NCBI RefSeq assembly: GCF_014843355.1 | Contig: NZ_CP062137.1 | Coordinates: 1,364,001-1,428,000, forward strand | Length of the DNA: 64,000 bases | From: Actinobacillus sp. GY-402 | GTDB taxonomy: Bacteria > Pseudomonadota > Gammaproteobacteria > Enterobacterales > Pasteurellaceae | Direction of reading: 5' to 3' | In this document: positions 30,811 to 40,006 of the stretch, one piece after another | Numbering within the stretch: position 1 is the first letter of the stretch | Layout: each line of letters starts with the position of its first letter | The notes under the pieces: model-generated | Databases searched by the model: none | The model's input: the letters and a program-made list of their open reading frames with translations, nothing else | Told to the model about the DNA's origin: nothing | Made by a program: the position numbers and the translations under genes

Positions 30811-32209
30811 ACGGAGTTACTATTCAGACCAACTTGGTGTGGGCTGGTTGGGACAAGGCTGGTCGGTACCGGGATGTCAGCGTGTTGAGCGTCAATCTCG
30901 AGGTTTTGTGTATATTGATGAACAAGGTCGAGAGATATTACTTCCTGAATTAACGGCAGGTGGTGCCGGTGTGTTTATTCAGGCAGAGCAAATGTGGGTA
31001 ACGTTGTTGGCGAATGGCGAGATTGAAATCAGTGGTTTAGACCGGTCTTTGACGTTCTGTTTTAAATCGTTGCGTGGGGATTATCGCCATTTTGCCTTAG
31101 TGCGAGTGTATGACAGTCACGCCAATCAACAGCAGTTTTACTATGATGAACGAGGTTTGCCGCACAAAATTATGGATGGTAACGGTCGGGTTTTCCGATT
31201 GGTATTTGAGGCGGTATCTGAAAACCGCTTACGTCTTGTGTCGGTGGCGTGGCAGCAAGCAGAAGATACGGCATTAACGCATTTACTGGTACGTTACCGC
31301 TATAACCTTGAGGGGGATTTAATTGCTGTTGAAAATGCACAAGGCGAAAAGGTACGCCAATTTGCTTACCAACATCATTTATTAACCTCACATCAAAATG
31401 CGGCGGGTTTGGTTTCTCGTTATGAGTACGATAAATATGAGCTGGGTGGCAAGGTCATTCGCAACCGCACGAATTTAGGCGAAGATTGGCAATTCCGTTA
31501 TTTCCCGAACTATACCGAAGTGACGGATAATCTAGGTCGCATTGAACAATACCACTTTGACCATCATCAAGCGTTGGTCAAACGGGTGTTTGCAGATGGT
31601 AGCACACAGCAATTTGAACGAGACAAGTTAGGGCGGCTACTGTCACAAACGGACCGTGCCGGACGAAAATCCGAATTTCGCTACAATGCACAAGGGCAGT
31701 TGGTTGAACAGATACGTTCAGACAATCAAAGACAGTATTATGGTTATGACAACCAAGGTCGCTTAATTGAGCAGATTGATATGATGGGACATACAAGCCG
31801 TTATGCTTATGACGGGCAAGGCAATCTGATAATGTTTACCAATGCAGAAGGGGAAAGTCAGCATATTGTGTATAACGAGAAAGGTTTACGCACGGCAGTG
31901 ATAGACCCTTTAGGCAACCGCACGCATTTTCGCTACAACGCCCAACACCAACTGGTGGAAACGGAAGATTGCTCGGGCAATCGCACCGCTTTCCGTTACA
32001 ATGAATGGGGACAGCTTACGGGCATCACGGATGCGGAAGGAGATCACACCACTTACTGTTATGACGAACGACACCAGCCGGTACAGGTCACTTACGCAGA
32101 CGGTAGCACGGCACATTTTCACTACGACTTCGCCGGCAGACTGACCACTTATACGGACAGCAAGGGGAATAGCACCTACTATCGCTACAGTCTTGATGAT
32201 TTCAAGTGA
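30811..32209 (+). pseudogene. Rhs-repeat protein fragment
   Basis: The frame is open from the IS10 end (SYYSDQLGVGWLGQGW) to 32209. It contains more than a dozen YD repeats such as YDERGLPHKI, RYNAQGQLVEQI and YDGQGNLIMFT. These are the shell repeats of Rhs toxins, often delivered by type VI spikes or used in contact inhibition. Both ends are lost: the N-terminus at IS10 and the C-terminal toxin at the IS256-like element. It lies at the right end of the resistance island. Confidence 0.85.
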
Positions 32210-32219
32210 AATTAAAAGG

Positions 32220-33309
32220 GGCATAGTAGACAAAAGTGTTGGTAAAAAGTGGGCTAAAGCCTTATAGTACAAGGCTTTAAGCCCACTTTTTGAAATATGA
32301 ACAAAAAACTGTCCTTTTTGCCTTAAGAACAATATCCAAAAGTATGGAAAGAAAAATAATATTCAGAGATACTTTTGTTCATCCTGTCATAAAACCTTTT
32401 CTTCCACAAATAAATTAAATCCAATAGATATTTGGACTGATTACACCATAGGAAAACAAACCTATAAACAATTAGCCGAAAAATATCGCTGTTCCATTAG
32501 AACTATTCAACGTTATATTGAAAAATCCCCCAAAGCTAAATTAATTCCTTTACAACAAACCTATCTCAAGATTATTGCAGACGTGACCTTCTTTGGTCGT
32601 GAATTTGGTGTATTAGTTTTAATAGATACCTTATCTAAAAAAGTCGTTTATCATCGTGTCGTAAAAACAGAAAAAGACCTCTATTATAAGCTCGCATTGA
32701 ATATACTTCGAGAAAAAGGCTATATGATTCAATCCATTACAAATGATGGACGTAGAGGGCTATTAAAGGATTTATTTAATACACCAATTCAAATGTGCCA
32801 CTTCCATATGGTCGCCATTGTGATGAGAAAATTAAGAAAAAAGCATCAATCACAAGCAGGTAAAGAATTAAAGATTATTGTAAAAACGCTAAAAGAAAGC
32901 CACAAAAATGAATTTTATTTAAGATTACATCAATGGTATTTAAAACATAAAGAGTTTTTAGATGAACGGTCTGAATATCCCAATGAGAAAGGATATTTTC
33001 CTTATAAACACCGTAATGTAAGAGAGGCTTATACCAGTTTAAAATACTATATGAAATATTTATTCACCTTTGAAGAATATGCTCACTTAAATATAGAAAA
33101 AACAACAAATAGGTTGGAAGGGTTATTTAAAGAACTGAAACAGAAATTATCGGTTCATAGCGGATTAACGAAAAAGCATAAGATTATGTTTATAAAGGAT
33201 TTTTTAAATAAAAAGAGTTGGTAATAATTAGGAAAAATAATTAAAACCAACACTTTTGTCCATTAGAGGCATAGTTTGCAAAAAAACCAACACTTTTGTC
33301 TACTATGCC
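32220..33309 (+). mobile_element. IS256-like element (Zn-binding variant), about 1090 bp
   Basis: The termini GGCATAGTAGACAAAAGTGTT (32220 on) and their complement at 33286-33309 are perfect over at least 24 bp. An extra partial copy of the right end (ACCAACACTTTTGTC) at about 33247 suggests a duplicated terminus. It splits the Rhs remnant; no clear target duplication is seen. Confidence 0.75.
32297..33224 (+). pseudogene. IS256-family transposase, Zn-binding variant, N-terminal frameshift
   Basis: From about 32304 the frame encodes a zinc-ribbon start (CPFC ... CSSCHKTF), a helix-turn-helix (KQLAEKYRCSIRTIQRYI) and a DDE domain (IADVTFFGREFGVLVLID, NDGRRGLLKDL, a late Glu in TNRLEGLFKELK). 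The only sensible ATG (32297, MNK) is one base out of frame because of a run of six A. With five A it would read straight into the zinc ribbon. It is either inactive, frameshift-controlled, or affected by an assembly error. Confidence 0.7.
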
Positions 33310-33310
33310 T

Positions 33311-33519
33311 TATTTTTCCAATATGACCAAAACCGTGAGCAGGAGCGTTATACCTATGATAGTTGTGGCTATCTCACCCAACAGGCACAGGCAGAATATG
33401 GTTTTACCCGAGATGAACTAAACCCTGAATACTCACAACAACGCCTTATTCAACACAATGATATTTACCAACAAGGGCATAAACTTAATCGGTTAAATCA
33501 TCATTATTGCTCACAATAG
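33311..33519 (+). pseudogene. Rhs-repeat fragment, later part
   Basis: After the IS the frame FQYDQNREQERYTYDSCGYL continues the Rhs pattern for about 69 codons and stops at 33519 (HHYCSQ). It has no toxin domain. Part of the original gene between the two fragments is missing. Confidence 0.7.
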
Positions 33520-33712
33520 AAATGTAAATTTGATTTAAGAGAATTTAAAAAACTATAAGGAGTTGCATAAAAAAATAATATCTCTATAATACTCATAGGG
33601 TGGATACAGGGACTCTTTCTACGAGTCGCACCCCGCTGCTTCAGAAATGGAGTTTGCCCAGAGCATATTTTAATAGCGACCTGCCCTATACTTGTTATCT
33701 ATAAGTGTAGCT

Positions 33713-33745
33713 GAGCCCCGACCAGTCTAGATTGGTCGGGGCGAT
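33713..33745. terminator. Bidirectional terminator
   Basis: GCCCCGACCA/TTGGTCGGGGC hairpin followed by GATATTTT on the plus strand, between the Rhs remnant and the gene at 33749. Confidence 0.75.
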
Positions 33746-33748
33746 ATT

Positions 33749-34327
33749 TTATCTATATCCTTCTTTAGCTCCTGAACTACTGGATTTTGGACTTTTTATA
33801 AGATCAGAAAGCAGTTTAAAAATAGTAAATGATGGAGTATTTGAGGGGATTGGATTATCTTCTGTTCCTGTTCCTTCTCTCACAAAATAGGCTGTCAGAA
33901 CGTGCAATCGCAATAAACGGTTTTCTTTAAAAAAAGTCACGCATATCTTATATGGTTCAATTTTGTTAGTAAAATTATTCATTTTATGAATCGTGAAATA
34001 CCGTTTTTGATCACTTTTATAAAATCTCAACTGTCCTAAAATATCTTCGGAAAATAATATATTCCTCAACTCTTTGGATGCTAAGTATCTTTCAACGTCA
34101 AATTGACGAGTATCTCCAGAAGAATCCTTTACTAATATAGGTAGTGAAAATGGTGAATCATTCTTCGTAAAACAGTGCAATCCGTAAGTAACAACGAGTT
34201 TATAATCCATTTTTTTACTATGAATGATTAGTTCGTGTGCATTAAGATGACTCATATCAAAAGAGGTATTCTCGTACTCTTGTGATTCCCACTTCTGTAT
34301 GGCTTCTATATGAAATTTTTTTGTCAT
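33749..34327 (-). CDS. Hypothetical protein, 192 residues
   Basis: No recognised family. A mixed alpha/beta protein with a stretch SFDMSHLNAHELIIHSKKMDYKLVV near the start, then a basic middle part, EPYKICVTFFKENRLLRLHVLTAYFVREGTG, and a Ser/Lys-rich tail. No signal peptide or membrane segment. Standalone gene between two terminator-like hairpins; spacing and the lack of neighbours suggest ICE cargo. Codon use is like the backbone. Confidence 0.65.
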   Translation of the reverse strand: MTKKFHIEAIQKWESQEYENTSFDMSHLNAHELIIHSKKMDYKLVVTYGLHCFTKNDSPFSLPILVKDSSGDTRQFDVERYLASKELRNILFSEDILGQLRFYKSDQKRYFTIHKMNNFTNKIEPYKICVTFFKENRLLRLHVLTAYFVREGTGTEDNPIPSNTPSFTIFKLLSDLIKSPKSSSSGAKEGYR

Positions 34328-34438
34328 TCTTTTTTATAGTTCAAATATTCGCTTGATAATATTGTGTGACACTTTAGATGTTTTATCAAGCCTTTTAGCC
34401 CTTTAGCCTTTTCATAAGTAAATGAACCTTTTTGGGTA

Positions 34439-34466
34439 AGCCCGCTCCACTTCAGTGGAGCGGGTT
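34439..34466. terminator. Hairpin between cargo genes
   Basis: CCCGCTCCACTTCAGTGGAGCGGG is a perfect 10-bp stem with a 4-nt loop. No strong T run, so the termination role is uncertain. Confidence 0.5.
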
Positions 34467-34516
34467 GCCCTTGAAAAATTTACCCTTATTATCCCTTAGC
34501 CTTTTCCTTTTTGCCA

Positions 34517-34828
34517 CTATTCTTCATATATATAAATTTCAAGCTCATGGTCAGTTTCATCATCTATGTTATTGTCATAAGAATCTTTATTATCTAACCG
34601 TGATCCAAAACGTAACTCAATAGCCTCCTTTTTTTGCTCGTCTGATAAAAACTGCCAATAGTTACACTGTAGTTTTCCGTCGTCCCCAAGTTCCCAAAGC
34701 CCCGCATAATTATAATTAGAGTACTCTGGTTCAGCATGACATATTTTTCCAATTCTTGGTTCAATATTTTGAGCATGAGAAAAATTTTCTAAACAGCACA
34801 GTACGGGAAATATGAGTAAATATTTCAT
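34517..34828 (-). CDS. Small secreted hypothetical protein
   Basis: 103 residues with an N-terminal signal sequence (MKYLLIFPVLCCLENFSHA, cleavage likely after SHA) and an acidic mature part (NYAGLWELGDDGKLQCNYWQ, ending DHELEIYIYEE). No known family. Periplasmic or exported location is inferred from the signal. It could be an inhibitor or immunity-type protein, but nothing shows this. 34829-35113 upstream is free of genes. Confidence 0.6.
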   Translation of the reverse strand: MKYLLIFPVLCCLENFSHAQNIEPRIGKICHAEPEYSNYNYAGLWELGDDGKLQCNYWQFLSDEQKKEAIELRFGSRLDNKDSYDNNIDDETDHELEIYIYEE

Positions 34829-35113
34829 AATAGAAAGATATGTTGTAATTTTGTTGTGACAGTCTAAAAGTTTGTCATTCTGTTTAAGAGAGAAAAGTAA
34901 TCATAGATTTGGAATGATTCTTGGGGAAAACTATAAAATTTGTGTGAAGAGTTTATGCTGGTTCAGCATGTTTAAAAATATCAAAATTAATACTGTCATT
35001 TGAGTATAGTTCAAAGCTACTAGCATAAATAACTTAAATACTACCACCATATAGCAATTAAATAGAGTTAAATGGTACAGGCATAATTTATAGATCTAAA
35101 TGAAGGTACATAA

Positions 35114-35767
35114 ATGTTAACCGCACGAATTTATATGAGAGTATCCACTGATCATCAAGATTTACAACGACAAGAAAAACTTATCAAAGATACACAAGAA
35201 AAAGGATTCTATGTTGCCGCAGTTTATAGAGAAAAGATATCTGGCGTAACAGAATGGGAGCAACGCCCTGAATTATTTCGTTTGATTAATGATTTACAGC
35301 AAAATGATATTGTAGTTGCAGAGAGTATTGATCGCCTTACTCGTCTAGAACCTAAAAAGGCATTGGAATTGATTAATGCAATTAAATCTAAGGGTGCAAA
35401 AATTCAAGTTCCTGAGGTTTTTGATTTCGATACAATTTCCAAAGAGCTCAATGGAAAAAGTAGCGTTTTTGATCCGAGCTTCTTGATGTCTGATTTATTT
35501 TCGGCAATGCAAAATATGTTCTTCAAATTAGCCGTCAGCATTGCTCACGATGATTACCGAAAGCGGAAAGAACGACAAAAACAAGGTATTATTTTAGCAA
35601 AACAAAACGGTAAATACCGTGGGCGTCAGCCTAATAAAGCATTACACAAAGCTATTATAGAGCAGAGGAAAATGGGGGTATCTATAGCAAAAACAGCATT
35701 GGCTCTAAATACAAGCCAAAGTACAGTAATTAGAGTTTGGAAATTATTCAAAGTTAATAGTATCTAA
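35114..35767 (+). CDS. Serine recombinase (resolvase/invertase family)
   Basis: A 217-residue site-specific recombinase. The catalytic start is RIYMRVSTDHQDLQRQ (Ser at about residue 11), then AESIDRLTRL, a long helix, KRKERQKQGIILAKQNGKYRGR as the hinge, and a C-terminal helix-turn-helix (MGVSIAKTALALNTSQSTVIRVW). The size fits Hin/Gin/Tn3-resolvase proteins. No paired crossover sites are obvious nearby. It could resolve multimers, invert a segment, or be a relic of a transposon. Start at ATG 35114. Confidence 0.85.
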   Translation: MLTARIYMRVSTDHQDLQRQEKLIKDTQEKGFYVAAVYREKISGVTEWEQRPELFRLINDLQQNDIVVAESIDRLTRLEPKKALELINAIKSKGAKIQVPEVFDFDTISKELNGKSSVFDPSFLMSDLFSAMQNMFFKLAVSIAHDDYRKRKERQKQGIILAKQNGKYRGRQPNKALHKAIIEQRKMGVSIAKTALALNTSQSTVIRVWKLFKVNSI

Positions 35768-35846
35768 AGGGATAAATATTAAGAGTATCGTGGGTAATAT
35801 GGAAATAGGTTTATTATTAGCAGCTATCAAGAGTAGGAGTAATGAA

Positions 35847-36188
35847 ATGAAAAAAGCTATTTTAGACTTTATAAAAAATAAAAAATTACAAATTCCTTTA
35901 ATCTATACCGACTGTGAAGAAGTAACTTGCTATATTCGCTTTTATATTCCAAATACAAAATGGGAGTTTTATATCTATGAAATAGATGAAACTTATAATT
36001 TTGCAAATGCTCTAGTTTACTCTCCACATACGCATGATATACCCGATTACGGTTTAGTGCCATTACAAAATTTTGTAGCTGAATATACAGAAGCATTCTC
36101 TGAGGATGATTTTTCTTTAGTTGCAATTGATGAGACATTTATACCAACTAAGCTATCCATAGTGATAAATCAGCATAAAAATAGCTAA
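35847..36188 (+). CDS. Hypothetical protein, possibly DUF2958-like
   Basis: 113 residues from ATG 35847, chosen because AGGAG lies 7 nt before it; the frame is open further upstream to a GTG at 35790. The middle TKWEFYIYEIDETYNF followed by DYGLVPLQNF resembles the layout of DUF2958-type ICE and plasmid proteins, but the match is weak. Soluble, slightly acidic. Just downstream of the serine recombinase on the same strand. Confidence 0.55.
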   Translation: MKKAILDFIKNKKLQIPLIYTDCEEVTCYIRFYIPNTKWEFYIYEIDETYNFANALVYSPHTHDIPDYGLVPLQNFVAEYTEAFSEDDFSLVAIDETFIPTKLSIVINQHKNS

Positions 36189-36280
36189 TAGAATGATAAG
36201 ACATAAGTGAAGTGATATGGGTAAAATGCTTCATGATATTAATGCTAATAGATATAAATGAGTAACAAGTTGATGTAGTA

Positions 36281-36306
36281 ATCCCCTAGGGAATTACCCC
36301 TAGGGT
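36281..36306. repeat. CCCTAGGG double repeat
   Basis: CCCCTAGGGAATTACCCCTAGGG contains two overlapping palindromes and resembles the first segment of the accessory-gene leaders described below, but here it is downstream of the DUF1281 gene with no gene start in range. Perhaps an orphan leader or a terminator. Confidence 0.4.
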
Positions 36307-36329
36307 GGACGGTTGTATTGTAAAACTAC

Positions 36330-37061
36330 TTAATCATCACAGATGAATTCTTCATCGAATATATTTTCAGCAAATTGTTGAATTTCATCGTCATCTTTAT
36401 CTAACTGATAGAAAGAACCATTCATATCAGCGATAAATTCCCCTGCGAACCACATACCAGGTTCAAAAAATGAAAGTGTAAACTCAATGAGAGGGAATGC
36501 TGTACATAATGAACTAAACCAAGCATCTGGTGGTCCCCATGGTGTATCAAATATGCAGTCAATAGAACCATCATCATTAAAAATAACCTGACAGTTATCT
36601 GGACACACATTCCATTTACACCCCCATTTCGCATTTGACCAGTCATACCAATCTTTATATCCGTATTGAGATAAATTAGAGAGGTATTGCTGACCTAGTG
36701 GCAAATTTAACCATAATGCTTTTTGTTCATCAGGACGTTTTTGTAACCAGTGATTGAAATCGCCTACGCTCCAACGATGGTGCTTAGCTTTAGCGTATAT
36801 CCTATCAATTGCTGGTGAGAAAACATACTTTTTGAGTAGTGAAAGTGTTAAACGTTTGTTTGGTGAAAGTTTTAGAAAATCCATTGCCCTATCTCCGCAA
36901 CTACTTGATTCAATATAGATTGATTCAGGCATTGGAACAAGTAACCCAAAATCTAAATACCACTGACCGTTTTCCGTTTGGCTAAATAGTTTAGGTCTAA
37001 TTTGTTCGGCTTGTGCGTGATCGCAAGAAATTTGTAGTTTATTTTCACACCAATTTGGCAT
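36330..37061 (-). CDS. DUF1281/YubB-type ferredoxin-like protein
   Basis: A 243-residue protein starting MPNWCENKLQI, the typical start of the DUF1281 (Api92-like) family found on conjugative plasmids and ICEs. The middle has WGCKWNVCPD and the later part DTPWGPPDAWFSSL and EPGMWFAGEF, all conserved family blocks. Function unknown; the family sits among antirestriction and early-entry genes. It has leader A (37059-37134) with a masked ribosome site. Confidence 0.85.
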   Translation of the reverse strand: MPNWCENKLQISCDHAQAEQIRPKLFSQTENGQWYLDFGLLVPMPESIYIESSSCGDRAMDFLKLSPNKRLTLSLLKKYVFSPAIDRIYAKAKHHRWSVGDFNHWLQKRPDEQKALWLNLPLGQQYLSNLSQYGYKDWYDWSNAKWGCKWNVCPDNCQVIFNDDGSIDCIFDTPWGPPDAWFSSLCTAFPLIEFTLSFFEPGMWFAGEFIADMNGSFYQLDKDDDEIQQFAENIFDEEFICDD

Positions 37062-37134
37062 AGTGTACTCCTTAATTTTGTAGAAAAAGGAAGGGATACA
37101 CTATGCCCAAGGGGATAATGTATCCCCTAATGGG
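37059..37134 (-). promoter_or_regulatory. Three-segment leader A, before the DUF1281 gene
   Basis: In transcript order: hairpin segment 1 GGGGATACATTATCCCC (37111-37127) inside a CCCA/TGGG clamp; segment 2 CATAGTGTATCCC (37093-37105); segment 3 GGAGTACACTATG with the ribosome site and start. CATAGTGTA of segment 2 pairs perfectly with TACACTATG of segment 3 (9 bp), while GTATCCC of segment 2 pairs with GGGATAC of segment 1. Confidence 0.7.
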
Positions 37135-37182
37135 TAAATTTCAGTTAGTATGCTAACTTGTGAGGTTCATATGTTCGGATTA

Positions 37183-37413
37183 TCACTTGAAGTGTTTTCT
37201 ACCTAATGATACCCAGAAAGCTAGCCAGCCAGCAAGGTTATCATTATATGATACTCCGAATTTCTTCTCGTAGAGTGCTTGTAACGATTGCTCACATGTA
37301 ATAATTTGTTCTCGGATATGTGGTATCCAATCACCATTTTGATCATATGCTTGCTCGTACAATATGCAATATTTTAGGTAAATGGTATCAATTTCTTGAT
37401 CCAAATTTTCCAT
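37183..37413 (-). CDS. Small hypothetical protein
   Basis: 76 residues from ATG 37413 (MENLDQEIDTIYLKYC), with TAGGAG 6 nt upstream; the longer frame to 37476 lies inside ardC and is unlikely. Acidic N-terminal half, then a FGVSYNDNLAGWLAFWVSLGRK end. It starts 10 bp after the ardC stop and is probably translated with it. No family recognised. Confidence 0.6.
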   Translation of the reverse strand: MENLDQEIDTIYLKYCILYEQAYDQNGDWIPHIREQIITCEQSLQALYEKKFGVSYNDNLAGWLAFWVSLGRKHFK

Positions 37414-37423
37414 AGCTATTCTC

Positions 37424-38395
37424 CTATGCTTCATAGTTAAAACGTTCATATTGTTGAACAACTTGCAATGTCTCAAACATATATTGACATGCTTCGCGAG
37501 CTTTTCCTGCTGCCTTAAAAATCGCTTTCTTATCTTCCTTCAGAAGTTTAATCCAGCTCGCAATATAACTTGCATTTTTTGGAACAGTATTAAACCCAAG
37601 ATGGCTACATAAAAAGGCGGCGCCCATTTCTGCAACAAGCTCTTCAAATGCGTAGACTTTGTTACCAAACTTGGACTTACCAGAAGCTATCCCTTCTCTA
37701 TTTAATCGAGTTTTATGCCCCGTCGAATGTATCATTTCGTGTAATAACACTTCATAAAAGCCCTGTTCATTTGTGAACTGCTTCATTTCTGGCATTACAA
37801 TAATATCTTCATTAGGATTATAGAAAGCTCTATTACTCGGTTTCACATTTACCTGTACTTCAATCCCTTCCATTATTTGACGAATTTCTGCAAATTCTTG
37901 ATAAGGAACAGAATTATTCTCAGACTTAGAAGTTGGCACAGATTCATAGAGAATGTCTGGCAATGACTCACATTGTTCAATGTTAAACACACAATGTTTA
38001 TTGAGATAAGCAAAATGCTCCATCTCAACATTTCCGTCATCATCTATAAGCTGATTGCCATCGGCATCCAATTTTTCTCGTTCAATCGGACAATAGTTGA
38101 CAATCACGGTTGCTTTTTCACCTTTTTTGATACGTCCACCTAATTTGTTTGCAGATTCAGCAGTTATCCATTTTGATTGTTGATAACCATTTTCTTCATT
38201 CGCCATCCATAACAATAGTATATTAACTCCGTTATAGTAGCGATCTGATACAGCATTACGTGGCAAACTAAGATTACAGTCAGGACTAGACCAAGGTTTT
38301 AACCAAGGTACAGTACCTGTTTCTAAAGCTTTTACAATACGATCTGTAACATTTTGGTAAATATCGAATTTAGGTTGTTGGGAACTAGTGTTCAT
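37424..38395 (-). CDS. ardC: ArdC-type antirestriction protein
   Basis: 323 residues from ATG 38395 (MNTSSQQPKFDIYQNV); the frame is open further upstream but that part crosses leader B. The N-terminal ssDNA-binding domain (VTDRIVKALETGTVPWLKPW, NGVNILLLW) precedes a zincin-like domain with HEMIHSTGH (HExxHxxxH), as in ArdC of plasmid pSa and the DUF1738 family. Known ArdC protects incoming single-stranded DNA against restriction in the recipient. The small gene at 37183 follows, and leader B controls its start. Confidence 0.88.
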   Translation of the reverse strand: MNTSSQQPKFDIYQNVTDRIVKALETGTVPWLKPWSSPDCNLSLPRNAVSDRYYNGVNILLLWMANEENGYQQSKWITAESANKLGGRIKKGEKATVIVNYCPIEREKLDADGNQLIDDDGNVEMEHFAYLNKHCVFNIEQCESLPDILYESVPTSKSENNSVPYQEFAEIRQIMEGIEVQVNVKPSNRAFYNPNEDIIVMPEMKQFTNEQGFYEVLLHEMIHSTGHKTRLNREGIASGKSKFGNKVYAFEELVAEMGAAFLCSHLGFNTVPKNASYIASWIKLLKEDKKAIFKAAGKAREACQYMFETLQVVQQYERFNYEA

Positions 38396-38396
38396 A

Positions 38397-38456
38397 ATAT
38401 GTTCTCCTATAAAGTCAATGGAGAACATATCCTTTGGGGAATATATTCCCCAAAGG
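38397..38456 (-). promoter_or_regulatory. Three-segment leader B, before ardC
   Basis: Segment 1 is a perfect 26-nt palindrome CCTTTGGGGAATATATTCCC... (38431-38456). Segment 2 ATATGTTCTCC (38420-38430) is the exact 11-bp complement of segment 3 GGAGAACATAT (38397-38407), which contains the ribosome site two bases before the ATG. The inner part of segment 1 (GGGGAATATAT) mimics segment 3. Confidence 0.75.
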
Positions 38457-38501
38457 GTTAAATGTTCATAGATTCCGTTGTTACCCAAGGATTCCAATTT
38501 G

Positions 38502-38769
38502 TTAATTTTTCTCATTGTTTATTTCTTTCGAAATTACCAATGATCCATCTTCTTTTTCTGTTACAGTAAGAAATCTAAATAATAGGCCATATTTAGTTGG
38601 CAACTTATATAAGAATCTTACTGTTTTTTCAGAAGGTTGACGATTTAACCAAGCATGATATGCCTGGTTTTTTTAAGTCATCTGTAAAATTAGCTCGTTC
38701 TTTCCAATCTTTAGAAAGCCGATCTCCTACTGCTGATAGTAGAATGTGAATTTTAGATTTCTCCAGCAT
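38502..38769 (-). pseudogene. Small accessory gene with a homopolymer frameshift
   Basis: From ATG 38769 the frame MLEKSKIHILLSAVGDRLSK runs well until a run of seven A near 38672, then falls into a short end (KPGISCLVKS). With six A it would continue AYHAWLNRQPSEKTVRFLYK ... EINNEKN to a stop at 38502, 88 residues in all. The downstream frame has protein-like composition and ends just before ardC leader B. Either a true frameshift or an extra base in the assembly. Family unknown. Confidence 0.6.
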
Positions 38770-38788
38770 ATTATCTCCTAGACTACAA

Positions 38789-38829
38789 GGGGGAAAATGC
38801 TGTTTCCGTAGGGGAAACAATTTTCCCCC
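38789..38829 (-). promoter_or_regulatory. Leader C, hairpin before the small frameshifted gene
   Basis: GGGGGAAAAT pairs with ATTTTCCCCC around an inner stem GTTTCC/GGAAAC. The composition is as in the other leaders, but the clear complement to the ribosome site is weaker here. Confidence 0.5.
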
Positions 38830-38841
38830 ATAGGTGGATAT

Positions 38842-39180
38842 CTACTTAATTACATAGAAGAAGGTACTTACGGCACCTCCAATAAATGAAAGTACAATAA
38901 GTAAACTAGAAACAAAGAACCAACGCTTTTTGAGTCGGCGAGTTTCTTGTTCAAACTCTTCTGCTTGTTCTTCAAGGTGAGCAAAAATTTCAGCCTGAAT
39001 TCGTTCGTCTTCAGCTTCAATACGCTCATTGATACCTTTGGTTACTTCAATGTATTTTTTGGTCACTGCTTTTTTTGCAGAAACAAAAACACTACCTAAT
39101 TTGTTACCAAATTTATTAAAGATAGATGTAGATTTAGGCGCAAAAGGTTCAAATGCACCGATGTCGTGTGAATTGCTCAT
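38842..39180 (-). CDS. Coiled-coil protein with a C-terminal membrane anchor
   Basis: 112 residues from ATG 39180 (MSNSHDIGAFEPFAPKS), with GGAGAA 7 nt upstream; the longer frame to 39282 is inside the leader. Residues 50-88 (KGINERIEAEDERIQAEIFAH, EQAEEFEQETRRLKKRW) form a highly charged coiled coil, followed by one membrane segment (FVSSLLIVLSFIGGAVSTFFYVI). First gene of the accessory operon that runs to ardC and the DUF1281 gene. Function unknown. Confidence 0.65.
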   Translation of the reverse strand: MSNSHDIGAFEPFAPKSTSIFNKFGNKLGSVFVSAKKAVTKKYIEVTKGINERIEAEDERIQAEIFAHLEEQAEEFEQETRRLKKRWFFVSSLLIVLSFIGGAVSTFFYVIK

Positions 39181-39186
39181 AGAGAT

Positions 39187-39245
39187 TTCTCCAAGGTAAT
39201 GTCCAAGGAGAACCTTATCCCTAGGAATAAAGTTTTCCTGGGACA
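39187..39245 (-). promoter_or_regulatory. Three-segment leader D, before the coiled-coil gene
   Basis: Segment 1 CCCAGGAAAACTTTATTCC; segment 2 AAGGTTCTCCTTGG with TTCTCC at 39207-39212; segment 3 CCTTGGAGAAATC with GGAGAA at 39187-39192. Segments 2 and 3 pair over the ribosome site, and segment 1 matches the same complement at 11 of 14 positions. Confidence 0.65.
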
Positions 39246-39295
39246 GGTTAATGAAAAGTATAAGATGCATTCCTAACAACACTAGATATCGAAGA

Positions 39296-39420
39296 ACAGT
39301 ATGTTAGAGTCCTTTTCAGAATGCTGAGAACATTTGGGATATGAACCATTTTACCGCAGTAAAACGTGGCCTTATAGGTTCTAGCCACCTAACTTAGTTA
39401 TCAACGATAACAAAGATAGC
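39296..39420 (-). ncRNA. Structured RNA element S1 (candidate)
   Basis: It contains, in plus-strand order, the block TTTTCAGAATGCTGA inside a stem, GAACC, the hairpin TTTTAC-CGCA-GTAAAA, GTGGC, GGTTC, GCCAC, and the hairpin GTTAT-CAACG-ATAAC. GTGGC/GCCAC and GAACC/GGTTC interlock as a pseudoknot. Element S2 has the same plan with different paired bases. It lies upstream of the minus-strand operon starting at 39180; the strand is chosen from that position and is not proven. Confidence 0.55.
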
Positions 39421-39451
39421 TTTATTATGATAACTGCTACACATCTTTCAA

Positions 39452-39486
39452 TTTAAAACTATATTTTTCTTTTTTATAGTTTAAAA
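39452..39486. terminator. AT-rich hairpin before the transfer operon
   Basis: TTTAAAACTATA and its near-perfect complement flank TTTTTCTTTTT. It may separate the two divergent operons. Confidence 0.45.
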
Positions 39487-39574
39487 ACTGTCACAAATCT
39501 AAACATACTTTTTCATTTCATTTATATCGCTAACTTCTTAATGTTACGTTGATTAAATCTTTGTGAGGATAATT

Positions 39575-39997
39575 ATGCGTAGAATTTTACTCAGCACAGT
39601 ACTGTTATTTCTATCTTATTATGGCTACACCAAAGAAAATTCTAGTGTAATGGTAACAGTATATACCACCCAAAACTACCCTATAAAAAATACTAATTTG
39701 GCCGATTACATATATCAGCTTGATGCTGTGGAGATTATTGAAGAGCAAATTAGTCAATCCTTAGGGCAAGATCCACTAATTGCAGAAAAACAAGCCAAAC
39801 GTTTGATGCAAGATAAATCATGGGTGAATTTTCAAAATCAACTGATACAAGCATACCATGGTGTAACAAAAGGTTGGAAAAATGGGATCATGAAAGTTCC
39901 TGCGATTGTTTTCAATGAAGATTCACCTAATCCGTCTGTTATATATGGTGAGCAAGATGTAGCCAAAGCAATCAGTCTTTATAAGTCACATCAGTAA
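39575..39997 (+). CDS. TIGR03757-family ICE transfer protein
   Basis: 140 residues from ATG 39575 with GAGGAT before it; an upstream extension is unlikely. A signal sequence (MRRILLSTVLLFLSYYGYT) is followed by a thioredoxin-like layout (VTVYTTQNYPI start, KVPAIVFNED with the cis-Pro) seen in the TIGR03757 proteins of ICEHin1056/PFGI-1 elements, which resemble the TrbC/TraW-side proteins of F-type systems. First gene of the plus-strand transfer operon. Probably periplasmic and needed for pilus or mating-pair assembly by analogy. Confidence 0.75.
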   Translation: MRRILLSTVLLFLSYYGYTKENSSVMVTVYTTQNYPIKNTNLADYIYQLDAVEIIEEQISQSLGQDPLIAEKQAKRLMQDKSWVNFQNQLIQAYHGVTKGWKNGIMKVPAIVFNEDSPNPSVIYGEQDVAKAISLYKSHQ

Positions 39998-40006
39998 GGT
40001 ACCTAT

